Origin: Bacteroidota bacterium
GTDB lineage: Bacteria; Bacteroidota; Bacteroidia; Cytophagales; Cyclobacteriaceae
Direction of reading: 5' to 3'
DNA: 32,142 bases
Assembly (NCBI GenBank): GCA_023417065.1
Contig: JAEZGH010000198.1
Location: 1 to 32,142 of the forward strand
Numbering within the stretch: position 1 is the stretch's first letter; each line of letters opens with the position of its first letter. The notes below the pieces were generated by a model, which was given only the letters and a program-made list of their open reading frames with translations, did no database searches and was not told the origin of the DNA. A program made the position numbers and the translations under genes. Below, piece after piece: positions 23,493 through 31,697 of the stretch.

Positions 23493-26400
23493 TTACAAAC
23501 CTAGTTGTACTCCTACCGTAATTGTTCTTGGTTGCGGATACTGGCCGTAATCAATTCCATTTTGGAAAGATCCGCCTGCACCGTTTCCGTTGAACGCTCC
23601 AATTTCAGGATCGTAACCACTCTTGTACTTTGTCCATGTGAGCAGGTTGGTAGCCGAAAGGTAAACTCTCAGTCTGGAGATGCTGTTCTTTGTAAGTGCT
23701 TCAAGTGTTTCAGAAGGAACTGCATAACCAAGAGAGAAATTCTTGATCCGCAGATATGAACCGTCTTCAACAAATCTGTCAGACGCTCTTGAGTTCAGGT
23801 TAGGGTCACCGGAAACAGCACGAGGTACGTCAGTATTCTGACCCGGTGTAGTCCAGCTATCCAAAACAGCAGTTCCTGCGTTGAACAGACGTGTCATACC
23901 TTCCAGGTGATACTTTGTTGTGCTGTAGATCTGGTTGCCCTGAACACCTTGAAGGAAGAGATTCAGATCAAAGTTTTTCCAGTTTGCAGTGAAGTTTACA
24001 CCGTATGTAAAGTCAGGCAGATATTTACCGATCATGGTTTTGTCATCTGCTGTGATTACACCGTCACCGTTGATATCGCGGAACTTGATGTCGCCTGGCT
24101 CTGCATTTTCCTGGTATTTGGTTGAAGGATCGCCATCAACTGCGTTGGCAGCGTCGATTTCCTCTTGAGACTGGAAAATCTTCTCTACTTTGTAACCGTA
24201 GAAGAAAGAGATAGGGTCACCTGCTCTTGTGAGAGTCAGGTTGTCACCGTACCAGTTTTCACGTGCATAAGTGAGACCTTCTTCTCCAAGGGATAGTACC
24301 TCGTTACGAATGATACCCATGTTAGCGCTGAGGTTCCAACGGAACTCGCCTTCCTGAGAGTTATAACCAAGTTGCCATTCGATACCTCTGTTGCGGGCAG
24401 AACCGGCATTCGCTGTAGGAGCACCGTCATATCCTAAAGAAGAGGCAATAGGCACGCCGATGATCATACCATTTGTTGTATTGCTGAACCACTCAACAGA
24501 GAAGTTGACTTTGTTGCCAAACAGACCTCCGTCGATACCTACGTTCAACATTTCAACCTCTTCCCATTTCAGATCTTTGTTCGCCATCGTGTTGATGGTA
24601 TAGCCCTGAGTCTGGTCAGCAGAAGAAGCGTTGAACTGATAGTAGTTGTTGTTAGTCAGCGTAGGCTGATAAGCGTAGTTTCCAAGAAGGTTATTACCTA
24701 CCAAACCATAGCTACCGCGGATTTTCAACTCAGTGATGGTAGGAGCCAGATCTGCCATAAAGGCTTCTTCTGAAATTCTCCATCCAGCAGACACTGAAGG
24801 GAAGTTACCCCATCTGTTGCCATCTGCAAAGCGGGAAGAACCGTCACGACGGAAAGACGCACCAAGGAGATATTTACCTTTGTAGTCGTAATTCAAACGT
24901 CCCACATATGAAATGAGGGCCCACTCCTGCAACTGCGCGTTAGTCTGCGGTGAAGCAACACCACGAGGCATTTTGATCGCATCCGAGATTGAGTTTGTTC
25001 CGCTTGCAGTGACATCGGAGTATTTGGATGTCTGCTGTTCAGCAACAAGAACAAGGTTCAGGTTGTGATCACCAAACGACTTAATTGCAGTAAGTTGGTT
25101 TGTAACAATCGGTGTTACGTTGTTTGAGCGAGTCTCACTGATATTAGCAAAGTTTCTTGAATCATAACCACCAGTACCGCTGTTGAATGACGGGCTGAAG
25201 TTGCTGGCGATGTTGTTCGTGACGTTTGCACCAACGTTCAACCTGTAGGTCAACCAGTCGGTGAACTTGAAGTCGAGGTATCCTGTTAACAACATTCCGT
25301 TGCCGGTATTGTAGTTTTCGTCGAGGATAGCTCTTCTCACAGGTTGTGTAGGGTCAGATGCGTCTACAGCCTGAGGACCGAAGAAACCACCTTTGTTGAA
25401 CGGGTTATACACTGGCAGATAAGGAATTGATGCAATTACGTAACGGATGTTGGTTCCGATTGAACCACCGTTCACTTCGTTGCGTCTGCGATCATAGTAG
25501 AGGTAGGCAGTCTGTCCGATTGTTAATCGTTTTCCAAGTTTGTGTTCGGAATTCAAACGAATGTTGCCACGCTTGTAGTAAGTACCAAGCATGATACCAC
25601 CTTGATCGAAATAACTCGCTGACAGGAATACTTTTGACACGTCACCAGCTTTGGAAATGTCAAAACGATGCTGCTGGATCGTAGCATTTCTGAACATTTC
25701 ATCCTGCCAGTCAGTCTCAGTTTGCGCGAAAGTCTGACTTGCACCAGGATAAATAGGTTCGTTCATACCGTTTTGAACGCGCGGAGGAAGTGATCCTAGC
25801 ATTCCAGCATACTGGATATACTGATCGCGGTTCAGGAGGTCAAGCTTGCGCCATGGAGACTGAACACCTACATAAGAGTCGATGTTTATACTCAACTTAT
25901 CTTGTGTAGCAGACTTGGTAGTAATAAGGATAACGCCGTTTGCAGCGCGTGACCCGTAGATCGCAGCCGCACTCGCGTCTTTCAGTACTTCAAGTGACTG
26001 AACATCTTTTGGGTCGATGTTTACACCTTCACCAACAGGCACACCGTCAACCACATAAAGAGGGTTGGCGTTGTTGATGGTGCTGACACCGCGGATGCGC
26101 ACAATCGGTCCGGAACCAGGGGCACCGTTGTTAGTAACGATAACACCGGGAGCACGTCCCTGGAGGTTCTGGTCGACACTTACTGAAGGAAGGGCACTGA
26201 GTTCCTTCGCAGAAACGGAGGCAATGGCACCCGTTACAGAACTTCTCTTCTGAGTTCCGTATCCAACAACAACAACTTCAGAAAGAGTTTTGATGTCGGT
26301 AGCAAGGGTGATGTTTATTACTGACTGAGATCCGACAGTAACCTCCTGGGTTTCGTAGCCGATAAAGCTGAAAACCAGAACTGCATTGCCATCCTCAACA

Positions 26401-26678
26401 GAAATACTGTAGCGACCGTCGATATCTGTCGTTGTTCCTACAGTAGTTCCTTTCACTACGACGTTAACACCCGGCATCGGGCTACCAGTGTCGTCGACGA
26501 CCCGGCCCGAGACGGTAATGGCGTCGGAAAGAATGCTCATTGGGTCTGAGCCGACGCCAGGGTGACCGACCGCATAGCCCGCGCTGGCGAAAAACGCCAC
26601 CAAAACGAGCCCGGCCAATCGGAAATTAGTCAATGGAATACTCCATTGACCCGAGATTTTTGCGTAAAGTTTGCGCAT
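23493..26678 (-). CDS. susC: SusC/RagA-family TonB-dependent outer membrane transporter
   Basis: The protein has 1061 residues from ATG 26678 (MRKLYAKISG); the frame is open nine codons further, but the signal sequence fits this start. After the signal peptide, a carboxypeptidase-regulatory-like domain (about 55-130, ITVSGRVVDD...GSPMPGVNVVVKGT) is followed by the SusC-type segment SEVVVVGYGTQKRSSVTGA. The TonB plug (about 140-250, with VRIRGVSTINNANPLYVVDG) and a long 22-strand barrel follow, ending GVQLGL. With SusD it imports oligosaccharides across the outer membrane using TonB energy. No N-terminal sigma/anti-sigma signalling extension is present, which agrees with control by the hybrid two-component system rather than an ECF sigma factor. 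Confidence 0.96.
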   Translation of the reverse strand: MRKLYAKISGQWSIPLTNFRLAGLVLVAFFASAGYAVGHPGVGSDPMSILSDAITVSGRVVDDTGSPMPGVNVVVKGTTVGTTTDIDGRYSISVEDGNAVLVFSFIGYETQEVTVGSQSVINITLATDIKTLSEVVVVGYGTQKRSSVTGAIASVSAKELSALPSVSVDQNLQGRAPGVIVTNNGAPGSGPIVRIRGVSTINNANPLYVVDGVPVGEGVNIDPKDVQSLEVLKDASAAAIYGSRAANGVILITTKSATQDKLSINIDSYVGVQSPWRKLDLLNRDQYIQYAGMLGSLPPRVQNGMNEPIYPGASQTFAQTETDWQDEMFRNATIQQHRFDISKAGDVSKVFLSASYFDQGGIMLGTYYKRGNIRLNSEHKLGKRLTIGQTAYLYYDRRRNEVNGGSIGTNIRYVIASIPYLPVYNPFNKGGFFGPQAVDASDPTQPVRRAILDENYNTGNGMLLTGYLDFKFTDWLTYRLNVGANVTNNIASNFSPSFNSGTGGYDSRNFANISETRSNNVTPIVTNQLTAIKSFGDHNLNLVLVAEQQTSKYSDVTASGTNSISDAIKMPRGVASPQTNAQLQEWALISYVGRLNYDYKGKYLLGASFRRDGSSRFADGNRWGNFPSVSAGWRISEEAFMADLAPTITELKIRGSYGLVGNNLLGNYAYQPTLTNNNYYQFNASSADQTQGYTINTMANKDLKWEEVEMLNVGIDGGLFGNKVNFSVEWFSNTTNGMIIGVPIASSLGYDGAPTANAGSARNRGIEWQLGYNSQEGEFRWNLSANMGIIRNEVLSLGEEGLTYARENWYGDNLTLTRAGDPISFFYGYKVEKIFQSQEEIDAANAVDGDPSTKYQENAEPGDIKFRDINGDGVITADDKTMIGKYLPDFTYGVNFTANWKNFDLNLFLQGVQGNQIYSTTKYHLEGMTRLFNAGTAVLDSWTTPGQNTDVPRAVSGDPNLNSRASDRFVEDGSYLRIKNFSLGYAVPSETLEALTKNSISRLRVYLSATNLLTWTKYKSGYDPEIGAFNGNGAGGSFQNGIDYGQYPQPRTITVGVQLGL

Positions 26679-26731
26679 AAAAACTAGGGTAATTGGTTTG
26701 GTCAAGAAAACGCATTGATTAATTAACTCGC

Positions 26732-26744
26732 GGTAACTGTTACC
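26732..26744. promoter_or_regulatory. 13-bp perfect palindrome just upstream of susC
   Basis: GGTAAC, one central base, then GTTACC, about 55 bases before the susC ATG. A one-base centre is unsuited to an RNA hairpin loop and suits a dimeric DNA-binding protein, so an operator is possible. Confidence 0.4.
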
Positions 26745-26755
26745 ACTGAGCTTTT

Positions 26756-26782
26756 GCCGGATCGTTTCTAACGGTGTCCGGC
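26756..26782 (-). other. GC-rich hairpin in the presumed susC leader
   Basis: GCCGGA (26756-26761) pairs with TCCGGC (26777-26782), and inside it CGTT (26763-26766) pairs with AACG (26770-26773) around a three-base loop. On the minus strand it would lie about 80 bases before the susC start. On the plus strand it is followed by CGATTTTTTT, which would look like a terminator, but no plus-strand gene reads into it. Confidence 0.45.
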
Positions 26783-26882
26783 CGATTTTTTTGAATAATA
26801 CTTCTCCTGTCTTTTTGGGCTGGCTGGGGTTTAGGGTTCTACATGTGCTTTGCCGAATGCAGCGACTCTTTGAGTCTAACCA

Positions 26883-26908
26883 TCACCGCAAGACATGGTT
26901 TGCGGTGA
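26883..26908 (-). other. Nine-bp stem-loop upstream of susC
   Basis: TCACCGCAA (26883-26891) pairs with TTGCGGTGA (26900-26908) around an eight-base loop. It sits about 205 bases before the susC start. It may be part of a structured leader RNA or a protein-binding site. Confidence 0.4.
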
Positions 26909-26917
26909 CAGACCGGA

Positions 26918-26931
26918 TGCAAACGATTTCA
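26918..26931. promoter_or_regulatory. Candidate LacI-type operator upstream of susC
   Basis: TGCAAACGATTTCA matches the general LacI-family pattern TG-x-AA-x-CG-x-TT-x-CA, with five of seven pairs symmetric around the CG. It lies 240 bases before the susC start. It differs in detail from the strong palindrome at 21916-21943, so a shared regulator is uncertain. Confidence 0.33.
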
Positions 26932-26939
26932 CTAATGTG

Positions 26940-26968
26940 CCTATTACACTCATCCAACATGTAATAGG
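26940..26968. repeat. Inverted repeat upstream of susC
   Basis: CCTATTACA (26940-26948) and TGTAATAGG (26960-26968) are perfect 9-bp arms with an 11-base spacer. The two arms are about 20 bases apart centre to centre, near two helical turns, which would place both on one DNA face. It could equally form an RNA hairpin. Confidence 0.45.
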
Positions 26969-27274
26969 TTTTGAACAAACCCTTTAAACTTTGAAACAAA
27001 ACTGCAATTTTGAGCTGTTTTCAACGATTTATGTTGAAAATGTGCAAGTAACCCCGGTGTAATAATTCACGTTTAGACATCGAGTTTCAACTTGTAGCTG
27101 CAATCAAGTGCGTCATAAATTTCCAACGATTGCGCCCTCACCCCACCGCGAAGCAACTCTTCAGCCCAGGATTGAACCATGCCGACAGCTTCGCAACAAC
27201 GGGCTCAGTGCCCCCTTAATGCCCCACACCAACAGGCAATCCTGAGAACAAAAAAGTTATTTGATAATTTAAAA

Positions 27275-27323
27275 TCTGGAATCAGAAACCTGAAATCAGG
27301 AACTAGGAATCAGGAATCAAAAA
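27275..27323 (-). repeat. Degenerate seven-base tandem repeat at the regulator's 3' end
   Basis: Read on the minus strand, seven consecutive 7-mers follow the pattern TTCCTGA: TTTTTGA, TTCCTAG and TTTCTGA are typical variants. The stop codon of the two-component regulator (27317-27319) is the last three bases of the first unit. Such short heptamer arrays occur between genes in some bacteria; no function is evident. Confidence 0.6.
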
Positions 27324-30300
27324 GTCTGGCCCAGGTATTCCGACGGAGTCTTGCCAAATTCCTCCTTGAAACACCGTGTGAAGTACGAAGCCGAATTGAA
27401 ACCGACCTCAAAGGCTACCTCCGATAACGTAAGCTGCCGCGAATCCATAAGCTTGATAGCCTGCTTCATCCGCACCATACGGATGAATTCAACCACCGAC
27501 TTACCGGTAAGCGCCTTGATCTTGCGGTAGGTCTGCATCCGGCTCAGGTTAAATAGTGCCGCAATAGAATCGACACTCAGCTGGGGGTCCTGAAGATTCG
27601 CAGAAATATAGTCAATGGCCTTCTGCAGGAACTCCTGATCCAGCACATTCGTCGTCGCTTTGCCCGGCATCAGGTATACATCCTGGCTGAACCTTGCATA
27701 CAGTTGGCGACGGGAAGTGATAATCTGGTTAATATGAGTAATCAGATACCGGATATTGAAAGGCTTCGGTACGTAAAGATCAGCCCCAGTTTCAATACCC
27801 GCGATCTGATCCTCAATCCGTGTCTTCGCGGTCAGCAGGACAAAAGGAATATGACTGGTGTTGATATCAGATTTAATTTCATTGCAAAGCTCGATTCCGT
27901 TTTTCAACGGCATCATGATATCGCTGATGATCAAATCCGGGCTGGACTCCAGAGCTATGGCTAGCCCTTCCTCTCCATCCTTCGCCTCAAGGACCAAAAA
28001 CTCATTCCGGAGTTCTGAAACCAGATACTCTCTTAACTCGAGGTTATCCTCAACTACCAGAATTTTCGGTTTCTCGTGGTTTTCCTCACCGTTAGTCGCT
28101 ATGGGTTCAGCCTGGGCCACCCCGTCAACGGAGGTATTGGTGTAAATAACATCTGGCGGAGTTTCAGCAGCGGCTGAATCACCGATACCGTATACGCCGG
28201 CATCTATTGGAAGTAAGATGGTAAAGATCGTGGCCTGATCAGGCACACTTGTAACCGTGATGGACCCACGGTGCAACTCCACAAGTGCCTTCGTCAATGA
28301 TAAGCCAATCCCTGTTCCCGGGCTGGATATTTTGGCCGATGACTTTGCCTGATAGAATTTTTCAAAAATATGAGGGAGCTCGTCTGGCGAAATACCGATA
28401 CCATTGTCTTCGATTTCAAGTTCAATACAGCGGCATAGACTTCCATCGGGAATGATCGATTGCTTTGTGCTCACCTTCAACTTTATTGCGCCAGCATCGG
28501 CGGTAAACTTGAATGCGTTTGAAAGAATGTTGAAAATAATACGTTCCAGTTTGTCACGATCAAACCATCCCATAATAACAGGGGAATCTGATGTCGCGGA
28601 AAAAATCATTTTTCGTTTTGCAGCCATGTCGTTGAACGCAGCCGCGGTGTCCATGATAAACTGAACAATTTCGCCATGCTGAACACTGAGACTCAGATTC
28701 CCGCCTTCGAGTTTATTGAAGTCAAGAAGTTCATTTACCAAACGACTCATCCTGCACGCATTTTTGTACGCCGTGTATATTTGTCCGCGCAATGCAGCAG
28801 GAACGTCGTTTCTTCCCATCAGGCTTTCAAGCGGGATCATGATCAGACTCAGGGGTGTTCTGAACTCGTGGGCCACATTGGTAAAGAATTGTGTCTTCGA
28901 ATCGCCCAGCCGCTGTTCCTGTTCACGTCTTAATTTTTCGAGCGTTATTTCATTTTTGAGCTTCAAGCGTTCAATCCTGATTCTCACAACAAACCAGATC
29001 AGTCCGATAAACACCGCCGCGTATATCGAATACGCCCACCATGTCTTCCAAAAGACCTGACGAATTGTGATCTCAAGTCTTAAAGGTTCGCTTATCCATA
29101 CGCCGTCGCGGTTTGCAGCTTTCACCAGAAAGACATAATTGCCCGGATCAATGTTCGTGTAGGTCGCACCATTGTTTGTACTGCCGCAATTCCAGTCTTT
29201 ATCAAATCCCTCGAGCATGTAACAGTATGTATAATTAGAAGACTGCCGATGGTCGAGTACTACAAAGTCAATCATAAACGACCGTTGCGCGTACGAGAGA
29301 TCAAGACTTGACGTGAGACTGATGTGCTTTTGCAAAGGTGAACCTTCTACCCCAGGACGCACGGATTGGTTATTAATTTTCAGATCGGAAAAGACAATGG
29401 ATTCGTTGGATGCCGTTGAGCGAATGCTGTCGGGGTAAAAACTGTCAATTCCATTGTTGCTGCCGAAGTAGAGCTTTCCGGCGGAACTCATCAGCGCGGA
29501 CTTGCGGTGAAAGTTATTGGATTTTAATCCGTCTTCTTTGGAGTAATTCACGAAGGTTCGAGACCCGGGTTCGAATCGCGTAAGCCCGGTGTTTCCACCA
29601 AACCAGATGTGGCCGTTCCCATCGATCACCAGTGAACGAATCGTATTGACTGCTTTCTTGTTGACACCAAAGGCCTCGAAAAGCGACGTCTCTCTCCTTC
29701 GTACGTTCAAGGCATCCGTTGTTCCCACCCACAGGTCACCGGAAGAATCCTCAATGACTGCATGGACCTGAGCACCAACAATTGAACCCTCTGTTTCCTC
29801 CGGCAAGTGGACGGCATACGAAAATGATTGGCCAGAAACCCGTTTCAGTTCATAAAGTCCATAGAGCGTCCCAATCCAGAAGGTACCCTTGGAATCTTCC
29901 AGGATATCTGTAATGTAACCTGTGTTCGGAATATGATGTGGTTGATCGTACTCGGCAAGACTCACGAAAGCATCAGTGTTGCGGTCGTAATAAAAGAGTC
30001 CGCTGCCCCAGGTTCCTGCCCAGACCACCCCTGACTTATCTTCAAAGAGGCAGAAGACCTGGTTATTTCCAAAACCTTCCGAAGTCAGCGAATAATTCAC
30101 AAGGTGGTGAGTCTCGGGGTTGATCCGATATACACCCTTTCCGGCAGTCCCAAGCCATAGCTCTCCTTTCCTATCACTAATTACCGAGGTGACATTCTTG
30201 TTGGTGATCTTTTTATTGATTCCTGAAATCGTATTGACAGTACCTGACTTCTGATCAATTTTTGAAAGTCCAACACCGTAGGACGCGATCCAGATATTTC

Positions 30301-31468
30301 CATTGGCGTCTTCTGCGATGCTCCTTACTTCGTTATGATCCCTGGCGAGCAAATCATCCGATTCAAACTTGCGGCGGTTGTTATCAAGGATGTATGCGCC
30401 GTTATTAAAAGTTCCAATCCAGATCAGTCCGCGGTCGTCGGCAAAGATCGATTCAACAGAATTACCCGGGCCTCTGCCCTTTTCTCCTGTCGGGAAGAGT
30501 CGCTGGATTTCATTCGTCTTTGGATCAATAATATTGAAGCCTGTACTCTCACCGCCCACGAGGATATTTCCTCTGCTATCAAGATCCATCGTAAGGATGC
30601 GATTGAAGCTTTCCGGCAACTGGTCGCCGTGGCAGATTTCCTCGAAAGAATAATGTCCATCGCGGGTGATAACGCGCGTAATGTCGCCGGTAATTGTGGC
30701 AATGATCAGACCGCCAGACGACTCCCTGATGAACTCACTGATCTGGGCGCCGGCAAAACGCTCCAGACCTTTTAACGGAACACGCGACCTTGTTTCTACG
30801 TCATAAAGAATAAGTCCCCCTTTCGAGGCACACCAGATAGTATTGTCTATCAAAATAAGACTGGTTATGAAGTTCGAAGAAGGAAGGACACCTTTCTGAG
30901 GCGGATCGATGATGTATTCAAACCTTTGTTTTTCCGCATCATAAATATTGATTCCACCTTCGTGCGTTCCAATCCACAGACGTCCGCGATCATCAAAATC
31001 AAGATCCGTTATGTAGCGGTTGTTCAGGTAGTTCTGATTACCCTTGATCGAATCAACATTTACAAAGTTGTCGAGCTCGCGGTTGTAGATCGATAATCCC
31101 AGCGCCGTGCCAACCCAGAGTTTGTTATCGGGACCTTCAATAATAGCGTTTACAGTGTTGTGAGGGATAGAGGTTCGATCCTTGGGGTCGTTTACATACC
31201 GGTAGGCGTGCTTCCCGTCATATCGGATCAGAGCATCTTCCGTTCCAATCCACATATACCCTTTGCTGTCTTTATAAAAGCATCTGACGTATGAGTTGGA
31301 AAGGACTTCCGGTGCAACGGGAACCAGATTAGGAGTTGGTGACTGCGCGAAACCCGACCCGGCGGGCAACATTAGAGTCGTCAAAGCCACAAATATTACG
31401 CATAGAAAACCTTGAAAAAAGCGGTTTATCCTCTGATGAAATAAGATCTCTATGCCTCTGTTTTTCAT
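27317..31468 (-). CDS. Hybrid two-component system regulator (one-protein sensor, kinase, receiver and AraC-type activator)
   Basis: The 1383-residue protein starts at ATG 31468 (MKNRGIEILFHQ). Its parts in order: signal/first membrane segment at about 15-42; a periplasmic two-component propeller at about 55-680, made of repeats with W-I/V-G-T and related motifs; a Y_Y_Y domain at about 725-803; and a membrane segment at about 810-830. A histidine kinase follows with His867 in VAHEFRTPLS, N and G boxes around 975-1060, a receiver domain with phosphorylated Asp1183 in IISDIMMP, and an AraC-type double helix-turn-helix at about 1285-1383. Such proteins bind an oligosaccharide in the periplasm and activate the adjacent SusCD genes. 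All catalytic motifs look intact. The frame is open to 31516, but the signal fits the internal ATG. It is almost certainly the activator of this locus. Confidence 0.95.
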   Translation of the reverse strand: MKNRGIEILFHQRINRFFQGFLCVIFVALTTLMLPAGSGFAQSPTPNLVPVAPEVLSNSYVRCFYKDSKGYMWIGTEDALIRYDGKHAYRYVNDPKDRTSIPHNTVNAIIEGPDNKLWVGTALGLSIYNRELDNFVNVDSIKGNQNYLNNRYITDLDFDDRGRLWIGTHEGGINIYDAEKQRFEYIIDPPQKGVLPSSNFITSLILIDNTIWCASKGGLILYDVETRSRVPLKGLERFAGAQISEFIRESSGGLIIATITGDITRVITRDGHYSFEEICHGDQLPESFNRILTMDLDSRGNILVGGESTGFNIIDPKTNEIQRLFPTGEKGRGPGNSVESIFADDRGLIWIGTFNNGAYILDNNRRKFESDDLLARDHNEVRSIAEDANGNIWIASYGVGLSKIDQKSGTVNTISGINKKITNKNVTSVISDRKGELWLGTAGKGVYRINPETHHLVNYSLTSEGFGNNQVFCLFEDKSGVVWAGTWGSGLFYYDRNTDAFVSLAEYDQPHHIPNTGYITDILEDSKGTFWIGTLYGLYELKRVSGQSFSYAVHLPEETEGSIVGAQVHAVIEDSSGDLWVGTTDALNVRRRETSLFEAFGVNKKAVNTIRSLVIDGNGHIWFGGNTGLTRFEPGSRTFVNYSKEDGLKSNNFHRKSALMSSAGKLYFGSNNGIDSFYPDSIRSTASNESIVFSDLKINNQSVRPGVEGSPLQKHISLTSSLDLSYAQRSFMIDFVVLDHRQSSNYTYCYMLEGFDKDWNCGSTNNGATYTNIDPGNYVFLVKAANRDGVWISEPLRLEITIRQVFWKTWWAYSIYAAVFIGLIWFVVRIRIERLKLKNEITLEKLRREQEQRLGDSKTQFFTNVAHEFRTPLSLIMIPLESLMGRNDVPAALRGQIYTAYKNACRMSRLVNELLDFNKLEGGNLSLSVQHGEIVQFIMDTAAAFNDMAAKRKMIFSATSDSPVIMGWFDRDKLERIIFNILSNAFKFTADAGAIKLKVSTKQSIIPDGSLCRCIELEIEDNGIGISPDELPHIFEKFYQAKSSAKISSPGTGIGLSLTKALVELHRGSITVTSVPDQATIFTILLPIDAGVYGIGDSAAAETPPDVIYTNTSVDGVAQAEPIATNGEENHEKPKILVVEDNLELREYLVSELRNEFLVLEAKDGEEGLAIALESSPDLIISDIMMPLKNGIELCNEIKSDINTSHIPFVLLTAKTRIEDQIAGIETGADLYVPKPFNIRYLITHINQIITSRRQLYARFSQDVYLMPGKATTNVLDQEFLQKAIDYISANLQDPQLSVDSIAALFNLSRMQTYRKIKALTGKSVVEFIRMVRMKQAIKLMDSRQLTLSEVAFEVGFNSASYFTRCFKEEFGKTPSEYLGQTF

Positions 31469-31697
31469 TCGAAATGTATCACTCGTCGCGGAACAGCCAC
31501 AAACTTTTGATTGCAAAACACAGAACGATTAAGTGTAAGCATAACAATTATACAAAATTTCAAACGGTTGCTGAGCCTTTTTTCGGGATTTTTTTCGCCC
31601 GGTAGAATTTTTGAGCAAACAATTTGGAAGAACCAACCAACGGCACGGATTAACGCCCTGGGCAGGCGCAGATTATTTTGCGTTGATTTCTGCAAGC

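Larger units (their letters stand above)
26679..27316. other. Long non-coding region upstream of susC, rich in dyads
   Basis: About 640 bases separate the regulator's stop from the susC start. No credible gene was found in it. The 290 bases nearest susC hold a series of inverted repeats at 26732-26744, 26756-26782, 26864-26876, 26883-26908 and 26940-26968, and one more lies at 27018-27040 (TTTTCAAC/GTTGAAAA). The region must contain the susC promoter and the binding sites of the regulators. I could not place a convincing Bacteroidota promoter by eye. The part at 27130-27260 is C-rich on the plus strand and shows nothing recognisable. Confidence 0.6.

Noticed and set aside
26756..26790. Plus-strand terminator (hairpin then seven T)
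   Set aside because: The form fits, but no plus-strand gene lies nearby to be terminated, so it is listed as a hairpin in the presumed susC leader.
27179..27427. Short plus-strand frame upstream of susC
   Set aside because: It runs into the antisense of the regulator's C-terminus and includes the heptamer repeat; no signal or domain supports it.
31469..31697. Promoter of the two-component regulator (TATAAT-like sequence near 31546)
   Set aside because: A -10-like TATAAT occurs, but no matching upstream element at correct spacing and no Bacteroidota-type TAnnTTTG could be placed.
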